Of a stretch of 64,000 bases of DNA, positions 21,267 to 28,948 are shown piece after piece. The stretch's first letter is position 1. Every line of letters begins with the position of its first letter. The notes under the pieces were generated by a model. It saw only the letters and a list, made by a program, of their open reading frames with translations, did not search any database and was not told the origin of the DNA. The translations under genes were made by a program, and so were the position numbers. Source of the stretch: Limnohabitans sp. 103DPR2. Its GTDB lineage: Bacteria; Pseudomonadota; Gammaproteobacteria; Burkholderiales; Burkholderiaceae_C. The stretch lies in contig NZ_CP011834.1 of assembly GCF_001412575.1 (NCBI RefSeq), forward strand, positions 248,001 through 312,000. The letters are read 5' to 3'.

Positions 21267-21833
21267 ATGCGACCCATTGAACCCGCCTTGAATTTTCCAC
21301 CCGAGTTGTTGCTCCAAGCGCAAGGTGTGAAAGTGGCGTTCTTGGATGTTGATGGGGTGCTCACGGATGGTGGTTTGTACTTTTCTGAACAGGGCGAAAC
21401 CCTCAAGCGTTTCAGCACCTTGGATGGTCACGGCTTGAAACTCTTGAAGCATGCAGGCATCACGCCCGTCATCATCACTGGCCGTGACTCGGCACCTCTG
21501 CGCGTGCGACTCAAAGCCTTAGGCATAGAGCATGCACGTTTTGGCACAGAAGACAAGTTACCCGCGGCAGAAGACTATTTAAAAAGCTTAGGGCTGGGTT
21601 GGCATCAAGCCGCGGCCATGGGCGATGACTGGCCCGATTTGCCTGTGATGCAACGCGCAGCTTTTGCATGCGCGCCGCGCAATGCCCATGCGCAAGCATT
21701 GGCACTGGCACATTACGTGACTGCGCGCCAGGGCGGCGACGGCGCTGCGCGTGAGCTCTGCGATTTGTTGGTGGTGGCCAGCGGCCACTACGGCCAACTG
21801 TTGGCCCGTGTTGGTTCTTCTTCCGCTGCATGA
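21267..21833 (+). CDS. kdsC: Kdo 8-phosphate phosphatase KdsC
   Basis: KdsC is a HAD-family phosphatase that releases Kdo from Kdo 8-phosphate. The 188-residue product has motif 1 LDVDGVLTDGGLYF with the two aspartates, then TLDGHGLKLLKHAG, the ITGRDS motif 2, and GDDWPDLPVM as motif 4. Size is normal. It sits between kdsD and lptC and overlaps lptC by four bases. Confidence 0.94.
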   Translation: MRPIEPALNFPPELLLQAQGVKVAFLDVDGVLTDGGLYFSEQGETLKRFSTLDGHGLKLLKHAGITPVIITGRDSAPLRVRLKALGIEHARFGTEDKLPAAEDYLKSLGLGWHQAAAMGDDWPDLPVMQRAAFACAPRNAHAQALALAHYVTARQGGDGAARELCDLLVVASGHYGQLLARVGSSSAA

Positions 21834-22441
21834 TGAATGGCATTCGGCGCCTGCTAGACCGTTTGGCACTCTACCTGCCAGCTGTGTTGATGGCGCTTTT
21901 TGCGTTGGGCAGTTGGTGGCTGGTGCGCAGCCTGCCCAGTTTGTTGGCAGAGCCTAAGGCCAAGCAAGTTCGACACGAGCCGGACTACTTTCTCTCAGGA
22001 TTTTCCGTGAAATCCTTCGACAGCACCGGCCGCCTCACGCGCGAACTCAGTGGCGATCGTGCACAGCATTTCCCTGACATCGACACGCTCGATATCAGTC
22101 AAGTGCAAATGCGTGGACAAAATCAAGAAGGCAAACGCGTCATAGCGCGCTCCGATCGCGCCATTGCAAAAGGCGATGGCTCGCTGGTCACGTTCATCGG
22201 CAATGTTCAATTCACACAACCAGCCAGCATGAAGGCTGACAAACCTCAAGCCGCTATCGAATTGCGCAGTCAAGAAATTCAGGCCTTTGTCAAAGAAGAG
22301 CGTTTGGTCAGCCACGTGCCTGTTGAAATTCGCCGAGGTCAAGATGTGTTCACTGCTGAGCGCATGGCGATGAACAGCAAAACAGGTGAATACGAGTTGA
22401 GCGGCAAAGTTCGCGGCGTGGTCAATCCTGCAAAGCGTTAA
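21830..22441 (+). CDS. lptC: LPS export protein LptC
   Basis: LptC is a single-span inner-membrane protein whose periplasmic beta-jellyroll passes LPS from LptBFG to LptA. The 203-residue product has a membrane helix at about residues 15-36 and then the LptC domain (DYFLSGFSVKSFDSTGRLTR, LSGDRAQHFPDIDTL, GEYELSGKVRG). It overlaps kdsC by four bases. In most relatives lptA and lptB follow, but here the next gene is an SDR. Confidence 0.92.
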   Translation: MMNGIRRLLDRLALYLPAVLMALFALGSWWLVRSLPSLLAEPKAKQVRHEPDYFLSGFSVKSFDSTGRLTRELSGDRAQHFPDIDTLDISQVQMRGQNQEGKRVIARSDRAIAKGDGSLVTFIGNVQFTQPASMKADKPQAAIELRSQEIQAFVKEERLVSHVPVEIRRGQDVFTAERMAMNSKTGEYELSGKVRGVVNPAKR

Positions 22442-22473
22442 ACCTTCGCGCCACAACACCTTCGAAAGTTTTT

Positions 22474-23268
22474 ATGCGTCCCTTGGTTTTCATCACCGGT
22501 GCCTCCAGTGGCATTGGTCAAGCACTGGCCTTGAAATTTCACCAAGCTGGTTGGCGTTTGGCGCTGGCAGCGCGCAGACAAACAGAGATGCAAACGTGGC
22601 TGGCCGCGCAAGGCATTGGCAGCGATGATGCACAGTGTTACAGCGCCGACGTCAGTGAGGCCAACAGCATCATCGCAGCAGCGCAGGCCTGCATGGCCGC
22701 GCAAGGTGTGCCCCATGTGGTGATTGCCAACGCAGGCATCAGCATCGGCATGGACACCAGCGTGCGCAACGACTTGGACGTGTTTGACCAAGTGATGAGC
22801 ACCAATGTGATCGGCATGGCGGCCACCTTTCATCCCTTCATTGAAGCCATGAAGTCGCGCGACATCACGTCGATGCGCAATGGCCATGTGGGCACCTTGG
22901 TCGGCATTGCCAGTGTGGCGGGCATTCGCGGTCTGCCTGGGCACGCAGCTTACTGCGCCAGCAAAGCGGCCACCATCAGTTATTGCGAAAGCTTGCGCGG
23001 TGAACTCAATCCGCAGGGCTTCAAAGTGGTGACCTTGGCACCGGGTTACATCAAGACGCCTTTGACGCAAAAGAACAAATTTCCGATGCCCTTTTTAATG
23101 ACGGCTGATGCGTTTGCAGACCAAGCCTTGAAGGCCATTGAGCGGGGCACCAGCTTTCAGGTGATCCCCTGGCAGATGGCATGGGTGACACGCTTGCTGC
23201 GCATCTTGCCCGATGCTTTACTCGACAGGGCCTTTAAGAACCAACCCCGTAAACACCGCGCCCCATGA
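22474..23268 (+). CDS. Short-chain dehydrogenase/reductase
   Basis: This is a classical SDR of 264 residues with cofactor motif TGASSGIGQ (residues 9-17), NAGISIG, the catalytic Ser region GIASVAGIRG and the YCASKAA motif containing the active Tyr and Lys. GYIKTPLT follows. The arginines after the glycine motif (AARRQ) suggest NADP preference, which is an inference. The substrate is unknown. It follows lptC by 32 bases in the place where lptA would be expected, and it ends just before a strong terminator. Confidence 0.85.
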   Translation: MRPLVFITGASSGIGQALALKFHQAGWRLALAARRQTEMQTWLAAQGIGSDDAQCYSADVSEANSIIAAAQACMAAQGVPHVVIANAGISIGMDTSVRNDLDVFDQVMSTNVIGMAATFHPFIEAMKSRDITSMRNGHVGTLVGIASVAGIRGLPGHAAYCASKAATISYCESLRGELNPQGFKVVTLAPGYIKTPLTQKNKFPMPFLMTADAFADQALKAIERGTSFQVIPWQMAWVTRLLRILPDALLDRAFKNQPRKHRAP

Positions 23269-23271
23269 AAA

Positions 23272-23298
23272 AAGCCCTGCAATGCAGGGCTTCTTTTT
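23272..23298. terminator. Bidirectional intrinsic terminator (SDR gene / RRM gene)
   Basis: AAGCCCTGC (23272-23280) and GCAGGGCTT (23284-23292) pair around an AAT loop. A runs precede and T runs follow, giving a U tail on both strands. It serves the rightward SDR gene and the leftward RNA-binding gene. Confidence 0.9.
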
Positions 23299-23337
23299 TG
23301 ACTGACACCCTAGAGTGCCAGTGAGGTGGGAAAGCGA

Positions 23338-23817
23338 TTAATAACCGCCGCCGTAGCCACCGCCGCCGCCTTCGCGACGACCGCCACCACCGTTACCGCC
23401 GCCACGTGGGCCAGAGCCGTAAGGGCTGCGGAAACCGGACTCGCCGCCGCCTTCGCGACGACCGCCACCACCACCGCCGTAGCCGCCACCGCCGCCGCCG
23501 TAACCGCCGCCGCCTTCACGACGACCGCCGCCACCGAAGCCACCGCCACCGGAACGGGGAGGACGCTCTTCCATGGGACGTGCTTCGTTCACAACAACAC
23601 TGCGACCGCCCAAAGGCTGGCCGTTCATGCCGTTGATGGCAGATTGAGCTTCTTCATCAGTGCCCATTTCCACAAAGCCAAAGCCTTTGGAGCGACCTGT
23701 GTCGCGTTCCATCATGACTTTAGCGCTGGTCACGGAACCGAACTGGCCGAAAGCCTGCTCTAAATCACCGTCACGAACCGAGTACGGCAGGTTGCCGACG
23801 TATAGTTTTTTGCCCAT
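23338..23817 (-). CDS. Glycine-rich RRM RNA-binding protein
   Basis: The 159-residue product has one RNA-recognition motif domain (residues 1-78) with RNP2 LYVGNL (5-10) and RNP1 KGFGFVEM (44-51). A Gly/Arg-rich tail with repeated GGGGRREGGGG and GGYGGGG units follows from about residue 88. Such proteins in bacteria resemble plant and cyanobacterial glycine-rich RNA-binding proteins and are often cold-responsive, but the role here is not known. The ATG at 23817 has AGAGGAG nine bases upstream. The mRNA leader appears long, with a hairpin near its predicted 5' end. Confidence 0.93.
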   Translation of the reverse strand: MGKKLYVGNLPYSVRDGDLEQAFGQFGSVTSAKVMMERDTGRSKGFGFVEMGTDEEAQSAINGMNGQPLGGRSVVVNEARPMEERPPRSGGGGFGGGGRREGGGGYGGGGGGYGGGGGGRREGGGESGFRSPYGSGPRGGGNGGGGRREGGGGGYGGGY

Positions 23818-23930
23818 TGAAAGGGACTCCTCTAAACACAGAAACAAAAGCGATGGAGCCCCAAAAACGCATCAACAAACCTAAAAAACTCTGGAAGGAA
23901 GCGAAACTGACACCTGTACACCGCGAACTA

Positions 23931-23955
23931 AACACACGCTCTTGGAACGTGTGTT
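23931..23955 (-). repeat. 8-bp inverted repeat in the leader of the RRM gene
   Basis: AACACACG (23931-23938) and CGTGTGTT (23948-23955) are exact reverse complements around a nine-base loop, about 115-140 bases upstream of the start codon. It begins about where a transcript from the candidate promoter at 23961-23991 would start. Confidence 0.55.
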
Positions 23956-23960
23956 AAGCC

Positions 23961-23991
23961 ATTATGGGCCATAAAACAAAGGGTTTGGCAA
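23961..23991 (-). promoter_or_regulatory. Candidate promoter of the RRM gene
   Basis: On the minus strand, TTGCCA (complement of 23986-23991) and CATAAT (complement of 23961-23966) are 19 bases apart. The hexamers match well but the spacing is long. If used, it gives a leader of roughly 135 bases. Confidence 0.35.
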
Positions 23992-24045
23992 GTTAATTCT
24001 TTGAAAGCCCTTTAAATACTTGATATTCGACGTGTTTTTGTCTCT

Positions 24046-25248
24046 TTACCAACTGACTTCGCGGTCTGGCGTTGCGCTGATTTTGTGAACTGTCAGATCC
24101 GCGCCTTCGTACTCTTCTTCGGGGCTCATCTTCAAACCCACGGTCAACTTCAACGCGCCGTAGACCACGATGCCGCCCAACAAGGCCCATGCGATGCCCA
24201 TGAAGGTGCCAATGAGTTGGGCTGTGAAAGACACACCACCCAAGCCACCGAAGGATTGCAAGCCAAAGATGCCAGCTGCAATACCGCCCCAGGCACCACA
24301 CAAACCGTGCAGAGGCCAAACACCCAACACGTCATCGACCTGCCACTTGTTTTGGGTCAAGGTGAACATCACCACAAACAAAGCGCCTGCAACGGCACCC
24401 ACAGCCAAGGCGCCAAAGGGATGCATCAAATCAGAACCTGCGCACACGGCCACCAAACCTGCCAAGGGACCGTTGTGCACAAAGCCGGGGTCGTTCTTGC
24501 CCAAGAGCAAAGCGGTCAAGGTGCCGCCCACCATGGCCATCAAAGAGTTCACGGCCACCAAGCCAGAAATCTTGTCGAGCGTTTGGGCGCTCATCACGTT
24601 AAAGCCGAACCAACCCACAATCAAAATCCATGCGCCTAAGGCCAAAAAAGGAATGTTGGAGGGTGGGTGTGCAGACACAGCGCCATCTTTGCGATAACGG
24701 TTGTAACGTGCGCCCAACAAAATAACGGCTGGCAATGCGATCCAGCCACCCATTGCGTGGACCACCACCGAACCCGCAAAATCGTGGAACTCTTCGCCAG
24801 TGGTGGCTTTGATCCAGGCCTGCACGCCAAAGTGCTGGTTCCAGGCAATGCCCTCAAAGAAGGGGTACACAAAGCCCACAATACACGCGGTGGCGATCAG
24901 CTGAGGCCAAAACTTGGCGCGTTCGGCAATACCGCCAGAGACGATGGCTGGAATGGCCGCGGCAAAGGTGAGCAAAAAGAAAAACTTCACCAAGTCGTAA
25001 CCATTTTTGGCAGCCAAGGTTTCGGCGCCGACAAAAAATCCTGTGCCATAGGCCACGCTATAGCCCACCACAAAATAAACCACTGTGGACACGGAAAAGT
25101 CCACCAAGATTTTGACCAAGGCATTGACTTGGTTTTTCTTGCGAACCGTCCCCAACTCCAAGAAGGCGAAACCCGCGTGCATGGCCAAAACCATGATGCC
25201 GCCCAACAAAATAAAGAGCGCATCCGCGCCCTGTTTTAGTGCTTCCAT
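24046..25248 (-). CDS. amtB: Ammonium channel AmtB
   Basis: AmtB conducts ammonia/ammonium across the inner membrane. The 400-residue protein has about eleven membrane helices. Family stretches include HAGFAFLELGTVRKKNQVNA, GGIAERAKFWPQL, FAGSVVVHAMGGW (first pore histidine) and PLHGLCGAWGGIAAGIFG (second pore histidine). It is slightly short at the N-terminus, without a signal-like leader. The partner glnK is not adjacent, which is unusual, so it must be encoded elsewhere if present. A sigma-54-like promoter and a perfect inverted repeat lie upstream. Confidence 0.95.
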   Translation of the reverse strand: MEALKQGADALFILLGGIMVLAMHAGFAFLELGTVRKKNQVNALVKILVDFSVSTVVYFVVGYSVAYGTGFFVGAETLAAKNGYDLVKFFFLLTFAAAIPAIVSGGIAERAKFWPQLIATACIVGFVYPFFEGIAWNQHFGVQAWIKATTGEEFHDFAGSVVVHAMGGWIALPAVILLGARYNRYRKDGAVSAHPPSNIPFLALGAWILIVGWFGFNVMSAQTLDKISGLVAVNSLMAMVGGTLTALLLGKNDPGFVHNGPLAGLVAVCAGSDLMHPFGALAVGAVAGALFVVMFTLTQNKWQVDDVLGVWPLHGLCGAWGGIAAGIFGLQSFGGLGGVSFTAQLIGTFMGIAWALLGGIVVYGALKLTVGLKMSPEEEYEGADLTVHKISATPDREVSW

Positions 25249-25275
25249 GTCTATCTCTGCTTATTTTTGAATTAA

Positions 25276-25315
25276 TTTGGTGCGCAAAATCCATCATTGG
25301 GCGTTGCGCACCAAA
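25276..25315. repeat. Perfect 12-bp inverted repeat upstream of amtB
   Basis: TTTGGTGCGCAA (25276-25287) and TTGCGCACCAAA (25304-25315) are exact reverse complements with a 16-base spacer. It lies in the gap between amtB and the divergent GDT1 gene. It could be an operator or an RNA hairpin near the 5' end of the amtB message. Confidence 0.65.
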
Positions 25316-25319
25316 AACA

Positions 25320-25336
25320 AGCAAAAAACACGCCAA
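25320..25336 (-). promoter_or_regulatory. Candidate sigma-54 promoter of amtB
   Basis: On the minus strand the sequence TTGGCGTGTTTTTTGCT places GG and GC exactly ten bases apart, as required for -24/-12 elements (consensus TGGCACG-N4-TTGC). Nitrogen control of amtB by sigma-54 and NtrC is well known in proteobacteria. It would start transcription about 60 bases before the amtB ATG. Confidence 0.55.
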
Positions 25337-25369
25337 ATCTTCAAATCATGGCCGGCTATGATTGCAGAC

Positions 25370-25990
25370 ATGGAAGCATTTCTCGTCTCAACAGGTATTG
25401 TGGCTCTCGCCGAAATGGGAGACAAAACCCAGCTGCTGTCTTTGGTGTTGGCCGCACGTTTTCGCAAACCTTGGCCCATCGTTTGGGGCATCTTGGTGGC
25501 CACGCTGGTCAATCACGGCTTGGCAGGTGCAGTGGGCAGCTGGGTCACTACCCAACTCGGCCCCGAAGCTTTGCGATGGGTCTTGGGCGGCTCTTTCCTC
25601 GCCATGGCGGTTTGGATTTTGATCCCCGACAAATTGGACGATGAAGACGAGCAAGCCAACCCACGCTGGGGCATCTTTGCCACCACCGTGGTCGCCTTCT
25701 TCTTGGCCGAAATGGGGGATAAGACGCAAATTGCCACGGTGATGTTGGCCGCACAATTTCAAAGCTGGTTTTGGGTGGTGGCGGGTACCACCTTGGGCAT
25801 GATGCTGGCCAACGCCCCTGTCGTTTGGCTGGGCGACGCCATCACGCGCAAAATTTCACTGACCTGGGTGCACCGAATTTCTGCCGTCATTTTTGCCATC
25901 TTGGGACTCTTGGCTTTGTGGGGTGGCCCCCAAGATGAAGCACCCAAGGCACCCCTTGAAGACAAACCCTTGACAGCTGCGACGACTTGA
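25370..25990 (+). CDS. GDT1/TMEM165 family manganese exporter
   Basis: The 206-residue membrane protein has six predicted helices and two copies of the family motif ExGDKT (EMGDKT at residues 15-20 and again near 114-119). This is the two-repeat GDT1 (UPF0016) fold. Bacterial members such as MneA export manganese, and the activity here is inferred from family. The ATG at 25370 (MEAFLVSTGIVALAEMGDKT) is chosen because it fits homologues. An ATG at 25358 is in frame but adds little. It is divergent from amtB. A manganese riboswitch was looked for upstream and not seen. Confidence 0.87.
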   Translation: MEAFLVSTGIVALAEMGDKTQLLSLVLAARFRKPWPIVWGILVATLVNHGLAGAVGSWVTTQLGPEALRWVLGGSFLAMAVWILIPDKLDDEDEQANPRWGIFATTVVAFFLAEMGDKTQIATVMLAAQFQSWFWVVAGTTLGMMLANAPVVWLGDAITRKISLTWVHRISAVIFAILGLLALWGGPQDEAPKAPLEDKPLTAATT

Positions 25991-26020
25991 GTGACTTTTT
26001 AATTGCAGAGCCTTTATACT
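25991..26020 (+). promoter_or_regulatory. Candidate metX promoter
   Basis: GTGACT (25991-25996; TGAC core) and TATACT (26015-26020) are 18 bases apart. The predicted start near 26027 coincides with the first base-paired residue of the riboswitch, which supports it. Confidence 0.55.
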
Positions 26021-26024
26021 GTGC

Positions 26025-26098
26025 CTGCGCCGATTTGCTCCAGCTTGCGGGCGCGCAAACCTCTGGGTTTGTAAATTCAGCTAAAGAGAGAACCTGGT
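26025..26098 (+). promoter_or_regulatory. SAM-II (SAM-alpha) riboswitch upstream of metX
   Basis: The leader fits the SAM-II pseudoknot. P1 is GCGCC (26027-26031) with GGCGC (26050-26054). The loop reads GATTTGCTCCAGCTTGCG, containing the conserved GATTTG and GCTTGC. The conserved GCTAAA lies at 26080-26085. CCAG in the loop (26040-26043) can pair with CTGG (26094-26097) to close the pseudoknot. An extra small hairpin CAACC-type (26056-26061 with 26066-26071) fills the variable region. SAM-II elements control metA/metX genes and are best known from alphaproteobacteria. The identification is from memory of the consensus and was not searched. Confidence 0.72.
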
Positions 26099-26100
26099 CT

Positions 26101-26137
26101 ACCGGTTTTGCTTTTGAAGCTGAACCGGTTTTTTTTC
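26101..26137 (+). terminator. Intrinsic terminator between riboswitch and metX
   Basis: ACCGGTT (26101-26107) pairs with AACCGGT (26123-26129). Inside, GCTT and AAGC pair around TTG, and eight T residues follow at once (26130-26137). It stands between the SAM-II-like element and the metX start. This suggests control by premature termination when SAM is high. Confidence 0.8.
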
Positions 26138-26173
26138 GGGTTCAATTTGGGCTCATTTCAGCTTGATGGATTC

Positions 26174-27331
26174 ATGCCTTTGATCGCTACGCCACAGTCG
26201 ATGTTTTTTGAAGCACCGCTTGCCTTGCAAAGTGGTGCGTCCATTCGCGCCTTTCACCTGGCCTATGAAACCTACGGCACCCTGAATGCCGACAAGTCCA
26301 ACGCCGTGCTGATTTGCCATGCCTTGAACGCATCGCACCATGTGGCGGGTGTTTATGAAGGTCAAGACAAAAGCGAGGGCTGGTGGGACAACATGATTGG
26401 TCCTGGCAAAGCCGTCGACACCAACCGCTTCTTCGTCATTGGTGTCAACAACTTGGGCTCTTGCTTTGGCTCCACGGGCCCCATGCATGCCAACCCTGAC
26501 ACGGGTGAAGTCTATGGCGCTGATTTTCCAGTGGTCACCGTTGAAGACTGGGTCGATGCACAAGCGCGCTTGCTAGATGCCTTGGGCATTCAAACCCTGG
26601 CCGCTGTCATGGGCGGCAGCTTGGGCGGCATGCAAGCCTTGTCTTGGACTTTGCGCTACCCAGACCGCGTGGCGCATGCGGTGGTGGTAGCCAGCGCACC
26701 CAACCTCACGGCGGAGAACATCGCCTTCAACGAAGTGGCGCGCCGCGCCATCGTCACCGATCCTGATTTTCATGGGGGCCATTTTTACAAGCATGGCGTG
26801 GTGCCCCAGCGCGGCTTGCGCATCGCACGCATGATTGGGCACATCACCTACCTCAGTGATGACGTCATGAATGAAAAATTTGGCCGCGAACTGCGTGATG
26901 CGGTTACACACAATGCAACGGGCTATCGTTACTCAACTCAGGAAGTTGAATTTCAAATTGAAAGTTACTTGCGCTATCAAGGCGACAAATTCAGCGAATA
27001 CTTTGATGCCAACACGTATCTCTTGATCACAAGGGCTTTGGATTATTTTGATCCTGCACGCACGTTGGGCGGCGACCTGACTGCGGCACTGTCGCATGCT
27101 ACGTGCAAATTTTTGCTGGTCAGTTTCACCACCGACTGGCGCTTTTCACCTGCGCGCAGTCGCGAAATGGTTCGTGCGTTGCTCGACAACAAACGTGATG
27201 TCAGCTATGCAGAAATCGATGCGCCACATGGGCACGACGCCTTTTTGCTCAACGACGCACGCTACATGAATGTGGTGAGCTCGTATTTCGACAACATTGC
27301 CAAGACCTTGCCAGCGGGAGGTGCCGCATGA
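26174..27331 (+). CDS. metX: Homoserine O-acyltransferase MetX
   Basis: MetX activates homoserine for methionine synthesis. It is an alpha/beta-hydrolase of 385 residues with the nucleophile motif [12 protein letters not shown] near residue 148, DCPDR-like YPDRV, and the catalytic His in GHDAFLL near residue 354. Family members use acetyl- or succinyl-CoA, and the acyl donor cannot be settled by eye. The ATG at 26174 gives the usual [18 protein letters not shown] start. In-frame TTG codons further up fall inside the terminator hairpin. It overlaps metW by four bases and is probably regulated by the upstream SAM-II element. Confidence 0.95.
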   Translation: MPLIATPQSMFFEAPLALQSGASIRAFHLAYETYGTLNADKSNAVLICHALNASHHVAGVYEGQDKSEGWWDNMIGPGKAVDTNRFFVIGVNNLGSCFGSTGPMHANPDTGEVYGADFPVVTVEDWVDAQARLLDALGIQTLAAVMGGSLGGMQALSWTLRYPDRVAHAVVVASAPNLTAENIAFNEVARRAIVTDPDFHGGHFYKHGVVPQRGLRIARMIGHITYLSDDVMNEKFGRELRDAVTHNATGYRYSTQEVEFQIESYLRYQGDKFSEYFDANTYLLITRALDYFDPARTLGGDLTAALSHATCKFLLVSFTTDWRFSPARSREMVRALLDNKRDVSYAEIDAPHGHDAFLLNDARYMNVVSSYFDNIAKTLPAGGAA

Positions 27332-27909
27332 GTGAGCATGTCAACTTGCAGGCCATCGCCCGCTTGGTCCCTCAAGGTGCGCGCGTCTTGGACTTGGGCT
27401 GTGGTGATGGCGCACTCTTAGATTACTTGCAAAAGAACAGAGGCTGCACAGGCTACGGCGTTGAGTTGGATGACGCCAACATTCAAGCTTGCGTGAAACG
27501 CGGCGTGAATGTCATTCAACTTAACTTGGATGAAGGTCTCACCATGTTTGCAGACCAGTCCTTTGATGTGGTCTTGCAAATTGACACGCTTCAGCACTTG
27601 CGCAATGCCGAAGTGATGTTGCGCGAAACGGTGCGCGTCGGTCGCACGGGAATTTTGGCCTTTCCAAATTTTGCACATTGGCCCAATCGCTTGAGCATCC
27701 TCACAGGACGCATGCCTGTCACCAAACGCTTGCCTTATCAGTGGTACGACACCCCCAACATTCGGGTCGGCACTTACGCAGATTTTGCGCAACTGGCCAC
27801 ACAAAATCATTTGAAAATCATCGACAGCTTTGGCTTGCAAGAAGGCCAAGAAGTCAGAGGCTGGCCTAACCTGATGGCAGGCACAGCGGTTTTCAAGCTA
27901 CAACGTTAA
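27328..27909 (+). CDS. metW: Methionine biosynthesis protein MetW
   Basis: MetW is a methyltransferase-like protein nearly always paired with MetX in proteobacteria and needed for full MetX activity in several. The 193-residue product has a Rossmann SAM-binding motif [15 protein letters not shown] near residue 20, then GYGVELDD and [13 protein letters not shown]. Family stretches [14 protein letters not shown] and [11 protein letters not shown] follow. It overlaps metX by four bases (ATGA), which indicates translational coupling. Confidence 0.94.
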   Translation: MSEHVNLQAIARLVPQGARVLDLGCGDGALLDYLQKNRGCTGYGVELDDANIQACVKRGVNVIQLNLDEGLTMFADQSFDVVLQIDTLQHLRNAEVMLRETVRVGRTGILAFPNFAHWPNRLSILTGRMPVTKRLPYQWYDTPNIRVGTYADFAQLATQNHLKIIDSFGLQEGQEVRGWPNLMAGTAVFKLQR

Positions 27910-27940
27910 CGCTGTTTCATCAGCCACTCAAAGGACTTCC

Positions 27941-28945
27941 ATGACGCTTCCATCCACCATGAAATTTGTTGACCATGGCACTGGCGGGGGGCCAGAAGTT
28001 TTGCGCCCCAGCACCTGCGCGCTGCCGACGCCACAAGCAGGCGAGGTCTTGGTCAAGGTGGCGTTTGCCGGCGTCAATCGACCCGACTGTTTGCAACGCA
28101 GTGGCAAATACCCACCACCGCCCGGTGCATCGCCCATCGTGGGCTTGGAAGTTTCTGGCGAAGTGGTGGGCTTTGGTGAAGGTGCCACGCGTTGGAAGTT
28201 GGGCGACAAAATTTGCGCGCTGACCAATGGGGGGGCCTACGCCGAATACGTCACGGTGCCAGAAGGGCAAGCACTGCCCATCCCCACGGGCTATTCCATG
28301 CTGCAAGCAGCTGCCTTGCCAGAAAACTACTTCACCGTGTGGACCAATGTGTTTCAGCGTGGCAAGTTAAAAGCAGGTGAAAGCATTTTGATTCACGGCG
28401 GCTCTTCTGGCATTGGTCTGACAGCCATTCAGTTGGCGCATGCCTTTGGCGCCAAAGTTTTTTGCACAGTCGGCAATGCAGACAAAGTAGCGGCTTGCGA
28501 GAAAGTCGGCGCAGACGTGGCCATTGATTACAAAACACAAGACTATGTTGAAGAAGTCTTGAAGCTCACAGATCAAAAAGGTGTCAACGCCATTTTGGAC
28601 ATGGTGGGCGGCAGTTACATGCAGCGCAATTTGAGAGCACTGGCCATTGAAGGCCGCTTGTTGCAAATTGCGTTTTTGCAACCTTCCAAAGTCGAAGTCG
28701 ATTGGGTTTCTTTGATGGCCAAGCGGCTAACCTTCACGGGCTCCACATTGCGGCCACGCAGTGCCGCCGACAAAGCGCAAATTGCCAACGAACTTCATGC
28801 GCAGGTTTGGCCTTTATTGGCCGCAGGCACGGTAGCCCCCGTGATTTACAAAGTGTTTGATTTGAACGAAGCTGCACAAGCCCATGCGCTGATGGAATCG
28901 TCGCAGCACATTGGCAAGATCATGCTGACCGTCGCAGGAGAATAA
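27941..28945 (+). CDS. Zinc-type NAD(P)H-quinone oxidoreductase (PIG3-like)
   Basis: This is an MDR-superfamily oxidoreductase of 334 residues, without catalytic zinc ligands, of the QOR/PIG3 type. Visible motifs are AGVNRPDCLQRSGKYPPPPG, GLEVSGEVV, the cofactor-binding HGGSSGIGLTAIQLA near residue 150, and the C-terminal HIGKIMLTV. AAAGGA lies five bases before the ATG. It starts 32 bases after metW and ends three bases before ltnD, so it may be the first gene of the threonate operon, although a role there is not known. Confidence 0.88.
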   Translation: MTLPSTMKFVDHGTGGGPEVLRPSTCALPTPQAGEVLVKVAFAGVNRPDCLQRSGKYPPPPGASPIVGLEVSGEVVGFGEGATRWKLGDKICALTNGGAYAEYVTVPEGQALPIPTGYSMLQAAALPENYFTVWTNVFQRGKLKAGESILIHGGSSGIGLTAIQLAHAFGAKVFCTVGNADKVAACEKVGADVAIDYKTQDYVEEVLKLTDQKGVNAILDMVGGSYMQRNLRALAIEGRLLQIAFLQPSKVEVDWVSLMAKRLTFTGSTLRPRSAADKAQIANELHAQVWPLLAAGTVAPVIYKVFDLNEAAQAHALMESSQHIGKIMLTVAGE

Positions 28946-28948
28946 TTC

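Noticed and set aside
20289..21452. A 387-codon open frame opposite kdsD and kdsC
   Set aside because: Antisense to two recognised genes. The composition is that of a shadow frame.
23326..23763. Ala/Thr-rich open frame opposite the RRM gene
   Set aside because: It is the complement of the glycine-rich repeat codons, so its low complexity is an artefact.
25276..25315. NtrC enhancer site at amtB
   Set aside because: Half-site orientation is reversed compared with the NtrC consensus and the repeat lies downstream of the candidate sigma-54 promoter. Kept only as an unexplained inverted repeat.
25249..25369. Manganese (yybP-ykoY) riboswitch ahead of the GDT1 gene
   Set aside because: Such elements often precede this family, but the gap is short and the conserved loop sequences are not present.
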